This document shows, one piece after another, positions 18,982 through 27,378 of a DNA stretch of 32,150 nt. The notes beneath the pieces are model-generated. The model was not told the origin of the DNA, made no database searches, and saw nothing but the letters and a program-made list of their open reading frames with translations. This DNA is from Candidatus Dormiibacterota bacterium (GTDB taxonomy: Bacteria; Chloroflexota; Dormibacteria; Aeolococcales; Aeolococcaceae). The position numbers and the translations under genes are program-made. Where the stretch lies: positions 1 through 32,150 of the forward strand of contig PKXZ01000084.1 of the NCBI GenBank assembly GCA_003132525.1, read 5' to 3'. Numbering within the stretch: the stretch's first letter is position 1; every line of letters begins with the position of its first letter.

Positions 18982-18997
18982 GGCAAGTACGCTTGCC
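18982..18997. promoter_or_regulatory. inverted repeat GGCAAG-TACG-CTTGCC between divergent response regulators
   Basis: 6-bp dyad in the 105-bp intergenic region; a -35-like TTGCCA (18993-18998) lies inside it. Confidence 0.35.
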
Positions 18998-19034
18998 ACT
19001 TCTTGCGTATCGGGCTACCGTTCGAGATGTTCTT

Positions 19035-19415
19035 ATGAGTGTGCGAGTGTTGATCGTCGACGACCAGGCGCCGTTCCGCGACGTTGCAAGGACGGTTGTC
19101 GAGCTCACCGACGGCTTCGAGGTGGTTGGTGAGGTCGAGACCGGCGAGGCTTCGGTCACCTCGGCTCGCGATCTCCGTCCCGACCTCGTTCTCATGGATG
19201 TCCACCTGCCCGGCATCAGCGGGCTCGACGCCACCCGCCAGATCCTCGCCGGCGTGGAGGAAGCCAAGCCGGTGGTGGTCCTCGTCCTCTCGACGTATGA
19301 GGCCGATGAGTACGCACCCCGCGCGGCCGAAGCGGGAGCGGCTGGATTCATCTCCAAGGCCGAGTTCAGCCCTGATCGGCTCACGGAGGCGTGGGCCTCA
19401 GCCAACTCCGCGTAG
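19035..19415 (+). CDS. single-domain response regulator (REC only)
   Basis: VLIVDDQAPFRDV; LVLMDVHLPGISG; AAGFISKAEF; no output domain. Confidence 0.88.
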   Translation: MSVRVLIVDDQAPFRDVARTVVELTDGFEVVGEVETGEASVTSARDLRPDLVLMDVHLPGISGLDATRQILAGVEEAKPVVVLVLSTYEADEYAPRAAEAGAAGFISKAEFSPDRLTEAWASANSA

Positions 19416-19540
19416 CTGAAGGTTGGGCGACGACCGCTGAGCGAACAGGCGCAGGGACGTCCACTGATATACGAGTCCCCACGCCTGGCGCGGATGTGAC
19501 TTCGACGCGTCCGCCCAGAGCCGCGACGCGCTCCGCTCGT

Positions 19541-21694
19541 TCAGACCGCCACCGCGCCGACGGACGCCGACTTGACGGGCAGCGTGGCCCGAACGTGCGT
19601 CCCGCTCCCTGGTTGCGAACTCACCTCGACGCTCCCGCCGAGTGCGTCCACGCGGTCGGCCATGTTGGTGAGGCCGGCGCCCTTCTTCGAATGCTCCGTG
19701 TCAAAGCCAGTCCCGTTGTCCTCAACCTCGAAGTGCAGCGTCCCATCATCCTCTCGAAGGTGGACCACGACCTCGGTGGCGTGCGCATATTTCTGCACGT
19801 TCTGGAGTGCCTCGAGCACGCAGAAGTACACGGTCGCCTCCACGTCCTGGGCATATCGCTCAACCGCCTCGGCGTCCACGTGCACCGGGACCGTCGCCTT
19901 GCGGGCCTGTGATTCCAGCGCGACCACCAACCCCTTGTCAGCGAGCAGCGGCGGATAGATCCCTCTTGCCAGGTCACGCAATGTCTCGAGGGCCTCATCG
20001 GCATCGCCTTTGAGCTGCTCCAGCGTCGCCGCAGCCTTGGCCGGGTCGCGCACGAGCAGCATCTCGGCGAGACCGAGCTTCACCTTCAACGCGACGAGGT
20101 GTTGCTGCGCTCCGTCGTGGAGGTTGCGCTCGAGACGGCGGCGCTCCAGGTCCTGTGCGTGCACCAGCCGCTGTCGTGACGCACGTAGCTCGTCGAGCCG
20201 CACATGAAGATCTGCGCTCAATCGGACGTTCTTGAGCACGAGGCCCGCCTGGTGGGCGAGGTCGTCCACCAGCTTCTGCTCGATCGGTGTCAGCGCCTCG
20301 CCTCCCCGCTTATTGACACTGAGGGCACCGAGCAGCTCCCCCTGATGGCGCACCTCAACCAACTTCGTCGCATCCGACATCGCGGGCAGCGACCCGTTGC
20401 TCATCGGCAGGGATGGTCGCTCCCCATCCATATTCGGGTATGTGGCCGCGGAGCGCAGCTCGGCTGTCCCACGCAACCAGACCGTCGCCGACTCCGCGCC
20501 GGTTCCCTCCTGGAGCACTTGCGCCATGCGGGGCAGAACCGCGTCCGCAGCGTATGTCTCAGCAACGCGTCCCGAGAACTCGCTCAACACCTCATACGGA
20601 GTCGCCCGTTTCCCGTAGACAAGCAGGTTGGCCAGCTTTTGCAGACGTTCTCGCACCGGCTGGAAGCCGATCGCGACGATGGCGGTGGCCAGGATTGACA
20701 GTGCGAGATTCGGCTTGCCACCGCTGCCCACCAGCTCTCCGATCCCCACCGCGATGCCGACGTACACCGCCGTGATGAACACCGCCAGCGACCCGTACAC
20801 CAGCGTTCGGCTGATGATGAGGTCGATGTCGTACAGCCGATACTTGAATACTGCAAAGCCGATTGCTATCGGGAGTGCAGCGCCGAACCCGACGACGTTG
20901 ACGACCAACCACAGCTCGTTCGTCAACACGGCAGCGTCAGGAAATGCCAGGCCGGCAAAGAAATCCAGCAACGTCGCCACCGCCGTGGTCACCACGACAA
21001 ATGCGATCCACCGCAACTGCTCGCGTTCCTCGCCCCGGGCGCGACGCAACCGCACCAACGGAGCCGCCGCCGCCGCCAGCAACACCACGAGTCCCGCAAA
21101 CCACACCAGGCCGAGCGGCCCGCTGCCAAGCGTCTCGAGAGCCTTGACACCTATCGGGTTGGGGAGCTGCGGCCGATTGTCCGGGCCTGGCAGCGGCGAC
21201 GTGCCGAGCGCCTCGAGGACAACCGCGATAAACAGGGTGGCGATCGCCCCCGTTGGAATCACGAAGCGCCACCGGCGGGAGGGAAGCCTACCGTTGGGGA
21301 TCAGCAACAGAGTCGCCGCCGCTGCGCCGGACGGATAGACAAGCGCCTCCACCCAACCGTAGATCCAGAGTGCCCACGGCGCGCCAGGAAGACCGGGGTG
21401 GGTGATCGAGGCGAGGACGGCATACTGGCCCCCCAGCCCACCCAATCCCATCACGACGGACATGAACAGGAAGAGCCAACCGACGGGATTCCGCTGCCGT
21501 TGCGAGGCGATCAGTCCGCCGACCAACGCGAATGTCAGCGACATGACGATCTCGGTCGGGGTGGTGGCGGCGAGCGAATGAATCGAGGCGGCGTTCAAGA
21601 GCACGAGTGCGATGGTTGCCGCGCCGAGTACGACGCCCACCGCGGCGATGCTCCATGCCAGACGCACCCGGCCTCGAGTGTTCTCCTTGCTCAT
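19541..21694 (-). CDS. membrane histidine kinase (multi-TM, GAF, HisKA_3, HATPase_c)
   Basis: LERRRLERNLHDGAQQHLVALKVKLGLAEML; EVEDNGTGFDTEHSKKGAGLTNMADRV. Confidence 0.92.
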   Translation of the reverse strand: MSKENTRGRVRLAWSIAAVGVVLGAATIALVLLNAASIHSLAATTPTEIVMSLTFALVGGLIASQRQRNPVGWLFLFMSVVMGLGGLGGQYAVLASITHPGLPGAPWALWIYGWVEALVYPSGAAAATLLLIPNGRLPSRRWRFVIPTGAIATLFIAVVLEALGTSPLPGPDNRPQLPNPIGVKALETLGSGPLGLVWFAGLVVLLAAAAAPLVRLRRARGEEREQLRWIAFVVVTTAVATLLDFFAGLAFPDAAVLTNELWLVVNVVGFGAALPIAIGFAVFKYRLYDIDLIISRTLVYGSLAVFITAVYVGIAVGIGELVGSGGKPNLALSILATAIVAIGFQPVRERLQKLANLLVYGKRATPYEVLSEFSGRVAETYAADAVLPRMAQVLQEGTGAESATVWLRGTAELRSAATYPNMDGERPSLPMSNGSLPAMSDATKLVEVRHQGELLGALSVNKRGGEALTPIEQKLVDDLAHQAGLVLKNVRLSADLHVRLDELRASRQRLVHAQDLERRRLERNLHDGAQQHLVALKVKLGLAEMLLVRDPAKAAATLEQLKGDADEALETLRDLARGIYPPLLADKGLVVALESQARKATVPVHVDAEAVERYAQDVEATVYFCVLEALQNVQKYAHATEVVVHLREDDGTLHFEVEDNGTGFDTEHSKKGAGLTNMADRVDALGGSVEVSSQPGSGTHVRATLPVKSASVGAVAV

Positions 21695-21764
21695 CGCGAG
21701 AATGCCTCAGTGGCACGAGCATGCGCATGCCGCTCGCGGTCGATTCGTTGGCTCACGCTCGCGT

Positions 21765-23069
21765 TCACCCCACGCGGTAAGCGCCGACGGGCGTGTGCCG
21801 ACCCTTCACCAGCGCCGGCTCGATACGCTCCGCATCGGGCCTGTCCACGAGTGCGTCGTAGGTTGGTTCGCTGAGCACCGTCTGGCCGCTCTCACCCCAT
21901 TGCTGCAGGCGTTGCGCGAGGTTCACGGCATCGCCGACCAGTGAGTACTCGAGCCGCTCCTCCGAGCCGAGCAAGGCTGCGGCGACGTCACCGGTCGAGA
22001 GTCCGATGCCGAGGAAAAATGGCGGCAGGCCCTGGGTCTTCCAGCCGTCATTGACCTCGCGCTGCGCGGCATGCATGGCGAGCGCGGCGGACAGCGCACG
22101 CTGCGCGTGGTCGGGCTGAGAAAAGGGTGCACCGAAGACGGCCATCACCGCGTCGCCGACGAACTGCATCACGGTGCCGCCCTCAGACAGAACCGCATGA
22201 TTCATCGCGGCGCGATGCTCATTGAGCTGACCCGCGAGCACCGACGGATCCGATGACTCCGCGATCGTCGAGTACGCGCGAATGTCCGACATCAGCACGG
22301 TCACCGTCAGGCGCTCGGTCCGGCCGGGCTGCACTCCGTTCTCACGCATCTGCTGCGCGATGCCGCCCGGGAGCATCCGGCTGAGGCTCTCCCCCTGCTC
22401 CTCGCGGTCGATGATCACCTTGTGGAGCAGGCGCAACCGATCGAGCGCGCCCTGCGTGCCCGCGCTCGCCTGTTGCGCGAGCTTGAGGAAGAGCTGCTCG
22501 ATGTCGTCGCCGACAGACGTCGCGGTCGCATGCAGTGACGCGGCAATTGCCTTGATGGGCTTGCCCTCGGCAACCATGCGGAGCAGTCGCTCCTCGTCTT
22601 CGGTCAAACCGCCGGCGTCGCTCACGGGGCGGGTGAGCGCATCGACGATGCGCGGGTCGAGCATCGATCCGCCGGTGCTCACCTCGCGAACGGCTCGCGC
22701 AAGCTGATCGCCCTCGGCCACGCGATCCTTGAGCAGGTAGGCGTATCCGGCCGCACCCTCGCTGAGCAGTGATATTGCGTACTCGGGCTCGTCGTACTGA
22801 GAAAGGATCACGACGCCGGTCCCGGGATGGCGCTTGCGGACGATTCGGGCCGCCCGGATTCCCTCATCGGTGAAATCGGGTGGCATGCGGATGTCGGTGA
22901 CCACCACCTGGGGCAGGTGCTCGGCCGCTCCAGCAAGCAACTCGTCGTAGTCGCCGGCAACCCCAACCACGTTGACGTCTCCGGAGATGGAGAGCAGGGC
23001 GCGAACCCCCTCCCGCACGATCAGGTTGTCGTCCGCGAGCACGACGCGGATGGACTGCTCGAGTGGCAT
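21765..23069 (-). CDS. response regulator-class III adenylate/guanylate cyclase fusion (REC + degenerate HTH-like + CYC)
   Basis: VVVTDIRMPPDFTDEG REC; VTVLMSDIRAYSTIAES, VMQFVGDAVMAVFGAP, YSLVGDAVNLAQRLQQW cyclase motifs; ATG at 23069. Confidence 0.9.
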   Translation of the reverse strand: MPLEQSIRVVLADDNLIVREGVRALLSISGDVNVVGVAGDYDELLAGAAEHLPQVVVTDIRMPPDFTDEGIRAARIVRKRHPGTGVVILSQYDEPEYAISLLSEGAAGYAYLLKDRVAEGDQLARAVREVSTGGSMLDPRIVDALTRPVSDAGGLTEDEERLLRMVAEGKPIKAIAASLHATATSVGDDIEQLFLKLAQQASAGTQGALDRLRLLHKVIIDREEQGESLSRMLPGGIAQQMRENGVQPGRTERLTVTVLMSDIRAYSTIAESSDPSVLAGQLNEHRAAMNHAVLSEGGTVMQFVGDAVMAVFGAPFSQPDHAQRALSAALAMHAAQREVNDGWKTQGLPPFFLGIGLSTGDVAAALLGSEERLEYSLVGDAVNLAQRLQQWGESGQTVLSEPTYDALVDRPDAERIEPALVKGRHTPVGAYRVG

Positions 23070-23075
23070 AGGCCA

Positions 23076-23081
23076 ACTGTA
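23076..23081 (-). promoter_or_regulatory. putative -10 element TACAGT, leaderless
   Basis: TACAGT-N6-ATG(23069) on the minus strand. Confidence 0.4.
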
Positions 23082-23125
23082 GTCAGCGCGGCGCGCATCG
23101 AAATGGGGCTGCCACCACGGTATGA

Positions 23126-23144
23126 CGGGGTGATCCCCACCCCG
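23126..23144. promoter_or_regulatory. 7-bp inverted repeat CGGGGTG-ATCCC-CACCCCG
   Basis: perfect dyad in the divergent intergenic region between the cyclase and CNB genes. Confidence 0.4.
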
Positions 23145-23163
23145 ACATGTGGTCCGTGCACCC

Positions 23164-23192
23164 TCGACCTCCTCTGTCGCGCGATCGATAAT
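23164..23192 (+). promoter_or_regulatory. possible promoter TCGACC-N17-GATAAT
   Basis: spacing 17 nt; followed by AAGGAGGT Shine-Dalgarno and ATG 23213. Confidence 0.35.
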
Positions 23193-23212
23193 CGACACCA
23201 AGGAGGTACGAC

Positions 23213-24214
23213 ATGCGTCTCGAATCATCAGTCACATCCATCTCGTGGATCCCGTCCGAGGCAGTACCCGGCGTCACCAAGGTCCCGTTCGAAATCGGCT
23301 TCTCCCACTACGACGACCCGCCTCCTGATCACATCGAATCGCTCGAAGCGCTGCTTGCGGAGGATCGCTTTCGATTCGCCAACCAACTGAGCGCGTGGAT
23401 CGATGTCGTCGACGGGCGCATCGTCCGACACGGTCAGGCGGGTGGCGGGCAGATCGGCGTGACGAAGCTGCGGCTCGGTGGCCGCGGCATGACCTTCGCC
23501 GCGGTTGCCTTTCCAGACAAGCGGGAGGACCCCGTCGCCGGCGATGGCTGGGTCCGTTTCGCGCAGACCTGCGGCGGAAGGACCGGGGTGCCGGCGCCTC
23601 GCAGAGTCAATCGACCTCCATTCATCCAGGTCGCCGCTCCGTTGGCCTGGACGACCCTGACCCTGACCCTTTTCGCCGACGGAACCTCGGTGCACGAACT
23701 GACCGGCGCCAGTCCGTTCCCGCGCCATTGGGTCTACGACGGTGACCAGAACCTGACTCACAAATCGGGCCTCGTCGACTTCAAGCGCTGGTACCAGCAC
23801 GCCTTCGGAAGTCATACGCCCTGGGGCGACGAGGATTCGCCGGCGCTGGTGACAGAGGTCGAGACGGCGACCGAGCGGGAGCTCTCGCTCCGCATCATGC
23901 GAGGCGGCGTCAAACCCCGCATTCAGGTGGTCAAAGAGGGCGGGACGCTCGTGGAGCAGGGCGAGGAGGGAGGTGACCTCTACCTCCTCCTGGACGGAGT
24001 CCTCTCGGTCGAAGTCGATGGCGTGCCGGTTGCACAGGTCGGACCTGGGGCCGTGCTCGGCGAGCGTGCGCTGCTCGAGGACGGCCTGCGCACCGCCACG
24101 CTCCGCGCGTTGACGCCGTGCAAGGTGGCGGCGGCGACCGGCGCCGAGCTTGCCCCGGAACTGCTCAGCGAGCTGGCTGCCGGGCACCGTCGTGAAGGGG
24201 ATCGAGCCGGCTGA
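23213..24214 (+). CDS. cyclic-nucleotide-binding domain protein with uncharacterised N-terminal domain
   Basis: C-terminal GGTLVEQGEEGGDLYLLLDGVLSVEVDGVPVAQVGPGAVLGERALLEDGLRTATLRAL (CNB fold; Gly-Glu and Arg of phosphate-binding cassette present); AGGAGG Shine-Dalgarno. Confidence 0.85.
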   Translation: MRLESSVTSISWIPSEAVPGVTKVPFEIGFSHYDDPPPDHIESLEALLAEDRFRFANQLSAWIDVVDGRIVRHGQAGGGQIGVTKLRLGGRGMTFAAVAFPDKREDPVAGDGWVRFAQTCGGRTGVPAPRRVNRPPFIQVAAPLAWTTLTLTLFADGTSVHELTGASPFPRHWVYDGDQNLTHKSGLVDFKRWYQHAFGSHTPWGDEDSPALVTEVETATERELSLRIMRGGVKPRIQVVKEGGTLVEQGEEGGDLYLLLDGVLSVEVDGVPVAQVGPGAVLGERALLEDGLRTATLRALTPCKVAAATGAELAPELLSELAAGHRREGDRAG

Positions 24215-25013
24215 TCGCCGCCCGGACTCGATCCATGGCGACCTCGGGGGGCAGCGTCGCCAGCTCGACGCGCCGTCCGCTGAGGAGCCAGTCGAGCTCG
24301 GGGCGCTCCAGCAGTGCGCTGAGATCGCGCGGAAGGCGCGCGGGTGCGCCCTCGATCACCTGCTGTGACGGCCCGTCGACATCGCGAGGGCGCAGGCCGC
24401 CGTCGAGGACATCCACACCTTGGTCGCGAAGGTCCTGGACCAGCGCACAGCCACGCGGTGAGGCGTCGTGGAGCAGGATCACGCGGGTTGCCGGAGGCGG
24501 TTTCCACGCGTCACTCGCCACCACCACTTCGACGGCACCAAGCTCCGCACGCTCTGCGTTGCCTGCAACCATGGCTGCGGTTTCGGGCGAATCGGTGGCG
24601 ATGGTGATCGGCGCCGCATTGGTCGCCGCCTCGACGGCGGGCGTGGTACCGGGGGGAATCAAGCCCTCGAGCTCGAGCGCCCCGAAACGGCTGCGGAATT
24701 CGTCGAACGAGAGTGCAAGCAGCCGTCCGGTCAGCTTCGGCTTGCGCATCCGTCCAAGGATGCCCGCGAGGATGAGCGCAACGCCGAGCGTCACGAAAAG
24801 CGCGAACAGGACCTTGATGCCGATGAGGATCAATCCGACGAGGATCATCAGCACGCCGAGACCGATCTCGCCGTTGGCCGCGGTATCGGAAGGAGTGGTT
24901 TCGGCGCGCGCGCAGGTGGCGTAGTACAGCTGACGCTGCGTATATCGCCACCCACCGGCCGCGAGACCGGCGCCCGAATCCTCCACGAGCAACGTGTTCA
25001 CCGGAAGTGCCAT
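24165..25013 (-). CDS. uncharacterised protein with central TM hairpin
   Basis: start MALPVNTLLVEDSG; GEIGLGVLMILVGLILIGIKVLFALFVTLGVALILAGIL; convergent overlap with the CNB gene 3' end. Confidence 0.65.
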   Translation of the reverse strand: MALPVNTLLVEDSGAGLAAGGWRYTQRQLYYATCARAETTPSDTAANGEIGLGVLMILVGLILIGIKVLFALFVTLGVALILAGILGRMRKPKLTGRLLALSFDEFRSRFGALELEGLIPPGTTPAVEAATNAAPITIATDSPETAAMVAGNAERAELGAVEVVVASDAWKPPPATRVILLHDASPRGCALVQDLRDQGVDVLDGGLRPRDVDGPSQQVIEGAPARLPRDLSALLERPELDWLLSGRRVELATLPPEVAMDRVRAAISRLDPLHDGARQPAR

Positions 25014-25078
25014 CGCGGCCGAGTGTTGCACAGCTTCCGGACGCCGACCACCGAGTTCGCGGGCTCGTGACACAGCGA

Positions 25079-25084
25079 TATGCT
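25079..25084 (+). promoter_or_regulatory. putative -10 element TATGCT, leaderless
   Basis: TATGCT-N6-ATG(25091). Confidence 0.45.
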
Positions 25085-25090
25085 GCGGCG

Positions 25091-26800
25091 ATGGTCACCG
25101 AACCGGATGCTTCGTCGTCCGTCACGGTGGAGGAAGGAGAACCGGACTTCGTCGAAGCGCTCCTCGAGTGGCAGGACACGGTCCTCGACCCGGCCCGGGA
25201 GCGGGGGGAGCGCAAGGACCCGTTCCTGACCGGCAGCGGCATCCCGGTGGATCCGCTCTACACGCCGGCCGACCTGAACGAGCACGATCCGCTCCGCCAT
25301 GAGGGGTTTCCCGGGGTGCCTCCGTTCACCCGCGGGATCCAGCCGACCATGTATCGCGGACGCCTCTGGAGCATCCGCCAGTACGCCGGCTACGGGACCG
25401 CGAGCGACGCCAACGCCCGGTTCCGCTACCTGCTCGCCCAGGGCCAGCCCGGGCTCTCGGTCGCCTTTGACCTGCCGACCCAGATGGGCCTGGACAGCGA
25501 CGATCCGCGCAGCGCGGGCGAGGTGGGGCAGGTCGGAGTCGCCATCGACTCGGTGCGCGACATGGAGGACCTGTTCGAAAGCATCCCACTCAGCGCGGTG
25601 AGCACCTCGATGACCATCAACGCGCCGGCGCCGGTGCTGGTGGCGATGTACGTGGTCGCAGCGGAACGTCAGGGCCTCGATGCGGCATCGATCATGGGGA
25701 CTGTCCAGAACGATGTGCTCAAGGAGTACGTCGCCCGGGGCACCTTCATCTATCCGCCGCGCCCATCGCTGCGTCTCGCGGCGGATCTGATCGTGTGGTG
25801 CACACGCAACGCGCCGAAATTCAATCCGATCTCGCTGTCCGGATACCACATCCGCGAGGCGGGAAGCACCGCCGCGCAGGAGATGGCATTCGCGATCGCC
25901 AACGCATGCGCGTACGTGCAGGCGTCGATCGCCCGCGGCATCGGCGTCGACGACTTCGCTCCCAAGCTCTCCTGGATCTTCAACACGCACATCGATTTTT
26001 TCGAGGAGATCGCCAAGTACCGAGCGCTCCGACGGATGTGGTCGCGGATCATGGCCGAGCGGTTCCATGCACACGATCCGCGCTCGCTCATGCTCCGAAC
26101 GCACACGCAGACGGGTGGTTCAACGTTGACCGCGCAGCAGCCGGAGAACAACATCGTTCGAGCCGCCATCGAAGCGCTCGCCGCCGTGCTCGGAGGTGTC
26201 CAGTCGCTGGCGCTGTCCTGCTACGACGAGGCGCTCTCAATCCCGACCGAGAAAGCGCAGCGCATCGCGGTGCGCACCCAGCAGATCATCGCCGAGGAAA
26301 CCGGTGTGACCAACACCGTCGACCCGCTGGGTGGGTCGTATTACGTCGAGTGGCTCACCGATGAGCTCGAACGCGAGGCTCGCAAGCTGCTCGACGAGAT
26401 TGATGACCGCGGCGGCGCGGTGGCGTGCATCGAGGCAGGGTGGATGCAGCAGCTCATCCAGGACGAGGCGTATCGCACGGAGCGGGCAATCGCGGTGGGC
26501 GACAAGGTGATCGTGGGTGTCAACCGATACACCGAGAGCGAGGAGGGTGGCGCGCCGCTGCTATTCCGGCCGGACGAACGCGCGATGGCCGGCCAGGCGG
26601 CGCGACTCGCAGCGCATCGCGCCGGTCGCGATCGGAGTGCGGTCGACATCGCGCTCGCCGCGGTGAAGCAGGCGGCCACGACCGACGAAACGCTAATGCC
26701 ACGCATCCTCGTCGCCGTCCGCGTGGAGGCAACGCTCGGCGAGATCTGCGGCGCGCTGCGGAGCGTCTTCGGCGAATATCAGCCACCGGCGACGATCTGA
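25091..26800 (+). CDS. methylmalonyl-CoA mutase large (substrate-binding) subunit, no B12-binding domain
   Basis: PTMYRGRLWSIRQYAGYGTASDAN; TMTINAPAPVLVAMYV; GTVQNDVLKEYVARGTFIYPP; RTHTQTGGSTLTAQQPENNIVR; NTVDPLGGSYYVE; ends without a DxHxxG B12 module. Confidence 0.92.
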   Translation: MVTEPDASSSVTVEEGEPDFVEALLEWQDTVLDPARERGERKDPFLTGSGIPVDPLYTPADLNEHDPLRHEGFPGVPPFTRGIQPTMYRGRLWSIRQYAGYGTASDANARFRYLLAQGQPGLSVAFDLPTQMGLDSDDPRSAGEVGQVGVAIDSVRDMEDLFESIPLSAVSTSMTINAPAPVLVAMYVVAAERQGLDAASIMGTVQNDVLKEYVARGTFIYPPRPSLRLAADLIVWCTRNAPKFNPISLSGYHIREAGSTAAQEMAFAIANACAYVQASIARGIGVDDFAPKLSWIFNTHIDFFEEIAKYRALRRMWSRIMAERFHAHDPRSLMLRTHTQTGGSTLTAQQPENNIVRAAIEALAAVLGGVQSLALSCYDEALSIPTEKAQRIAVRTQQIIAEETGVTNTVDPLGGSYYVEWLTDELEREARKLLDEIDDRGGAVACIEAGWMQQLIQDEAYRTERAIAVGDKVIVGVNRYTESEEGGAPLLFRPDERAMAGQAARLAAHRAGRDRSAVDIALAAVKQAATTDETLMPRILVAVRVEATLGEICGALRSVFGEYQPPATI

Positions 26801-26810
26801 CTGAGGGGTA

Positions 26811-27299
26811 GTGGGTTCCATCAAGCGCTGGTTCAAGGACAATCCCCGAACGGTCTTCCTGGTCGTGGTTGGCGCCGTGCTCCTCGGCCTCTTCCTCGGG
26901 GTCATCGCACCGCTCTTCGCCACGGCGGGCCCCGCGATGGCGGATATCAGCGGCGTGATTCCGACCACCGCGCCTGCCGACAAGCGGCTTGAGGTGGACG
27001 TCTCCATCGACAACGTCGGTGACCCGGTTGTCGGACAGCTGTGCATCGGCGCCCTTGTCTCGGGCTCGCTGACGCCAGTTGATGTCATCTTTCAGAACAT
27101 CGACAGGGAGCCCTTCGTCGACGATCTGGGGACGTGGACGGCATGCGGCGGTGAGCTGACCAGCCAGTCCAGCGCCCCGGTGCAGGTGTTCCTCGAGGTT
27201 GGGGCGCCCGGGGCCGCACAGCTCGTCCTCTCACCGATGAACGGGAAACACACGATCGGACAGGCGCTCACAGGGTCGCTGTCCGTGCAAAACCCCTGA
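26811..27299 (+). CDS. small membrane-anchored protein of unknown function
   Basis: GTG at 26811 after GAGGGG; N-terminal TM VFLVVVGAVLLGLFLGVIAPLF; 10 nt after the mutase stop. Confidence 0.65.
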   Translation: MGSIKRWFKDNPRTVFLVVVGAVLLGLFLGVIAPLFATAGPAMADISGVIPTTAPADKRLEVDVSIDNVGDPVVGQLCIGALVSGSLTPVDVIFQNIDREPFVDDLGTWTACGGELTSQSSAPVQVFLEVGAPGAAQLVLSPMNGKHTIGQALTGSLSVQNP

Positions 27300-27378
27300 C
27301 CTCTGAGGAACCGGATACAAGGCTGTCACGCGCATCTCTCGCGGCATCGCTGCCTCTACGCTCTGTGTCGAGAGGGTT

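Noticed and set aside
23653-23670. GACCCT x3 hexanucleotide tandem repeat
   Set aside because: Lies in frame inside the CNB protein and encodes TLTLTL of a probable beta strand; short and likely coincidental.
23228-24187. 319-aa minus-strand ORF opposite the CNB protein
   Set aside because: Shadow ORF; the plus-strand frame has a Shine-Dalgarno and CNB motifs.
24998-26104. 368-aa minus-strand ORF
   Set aside because: Antisense shadow of methylmalonyl-CoA mutase.
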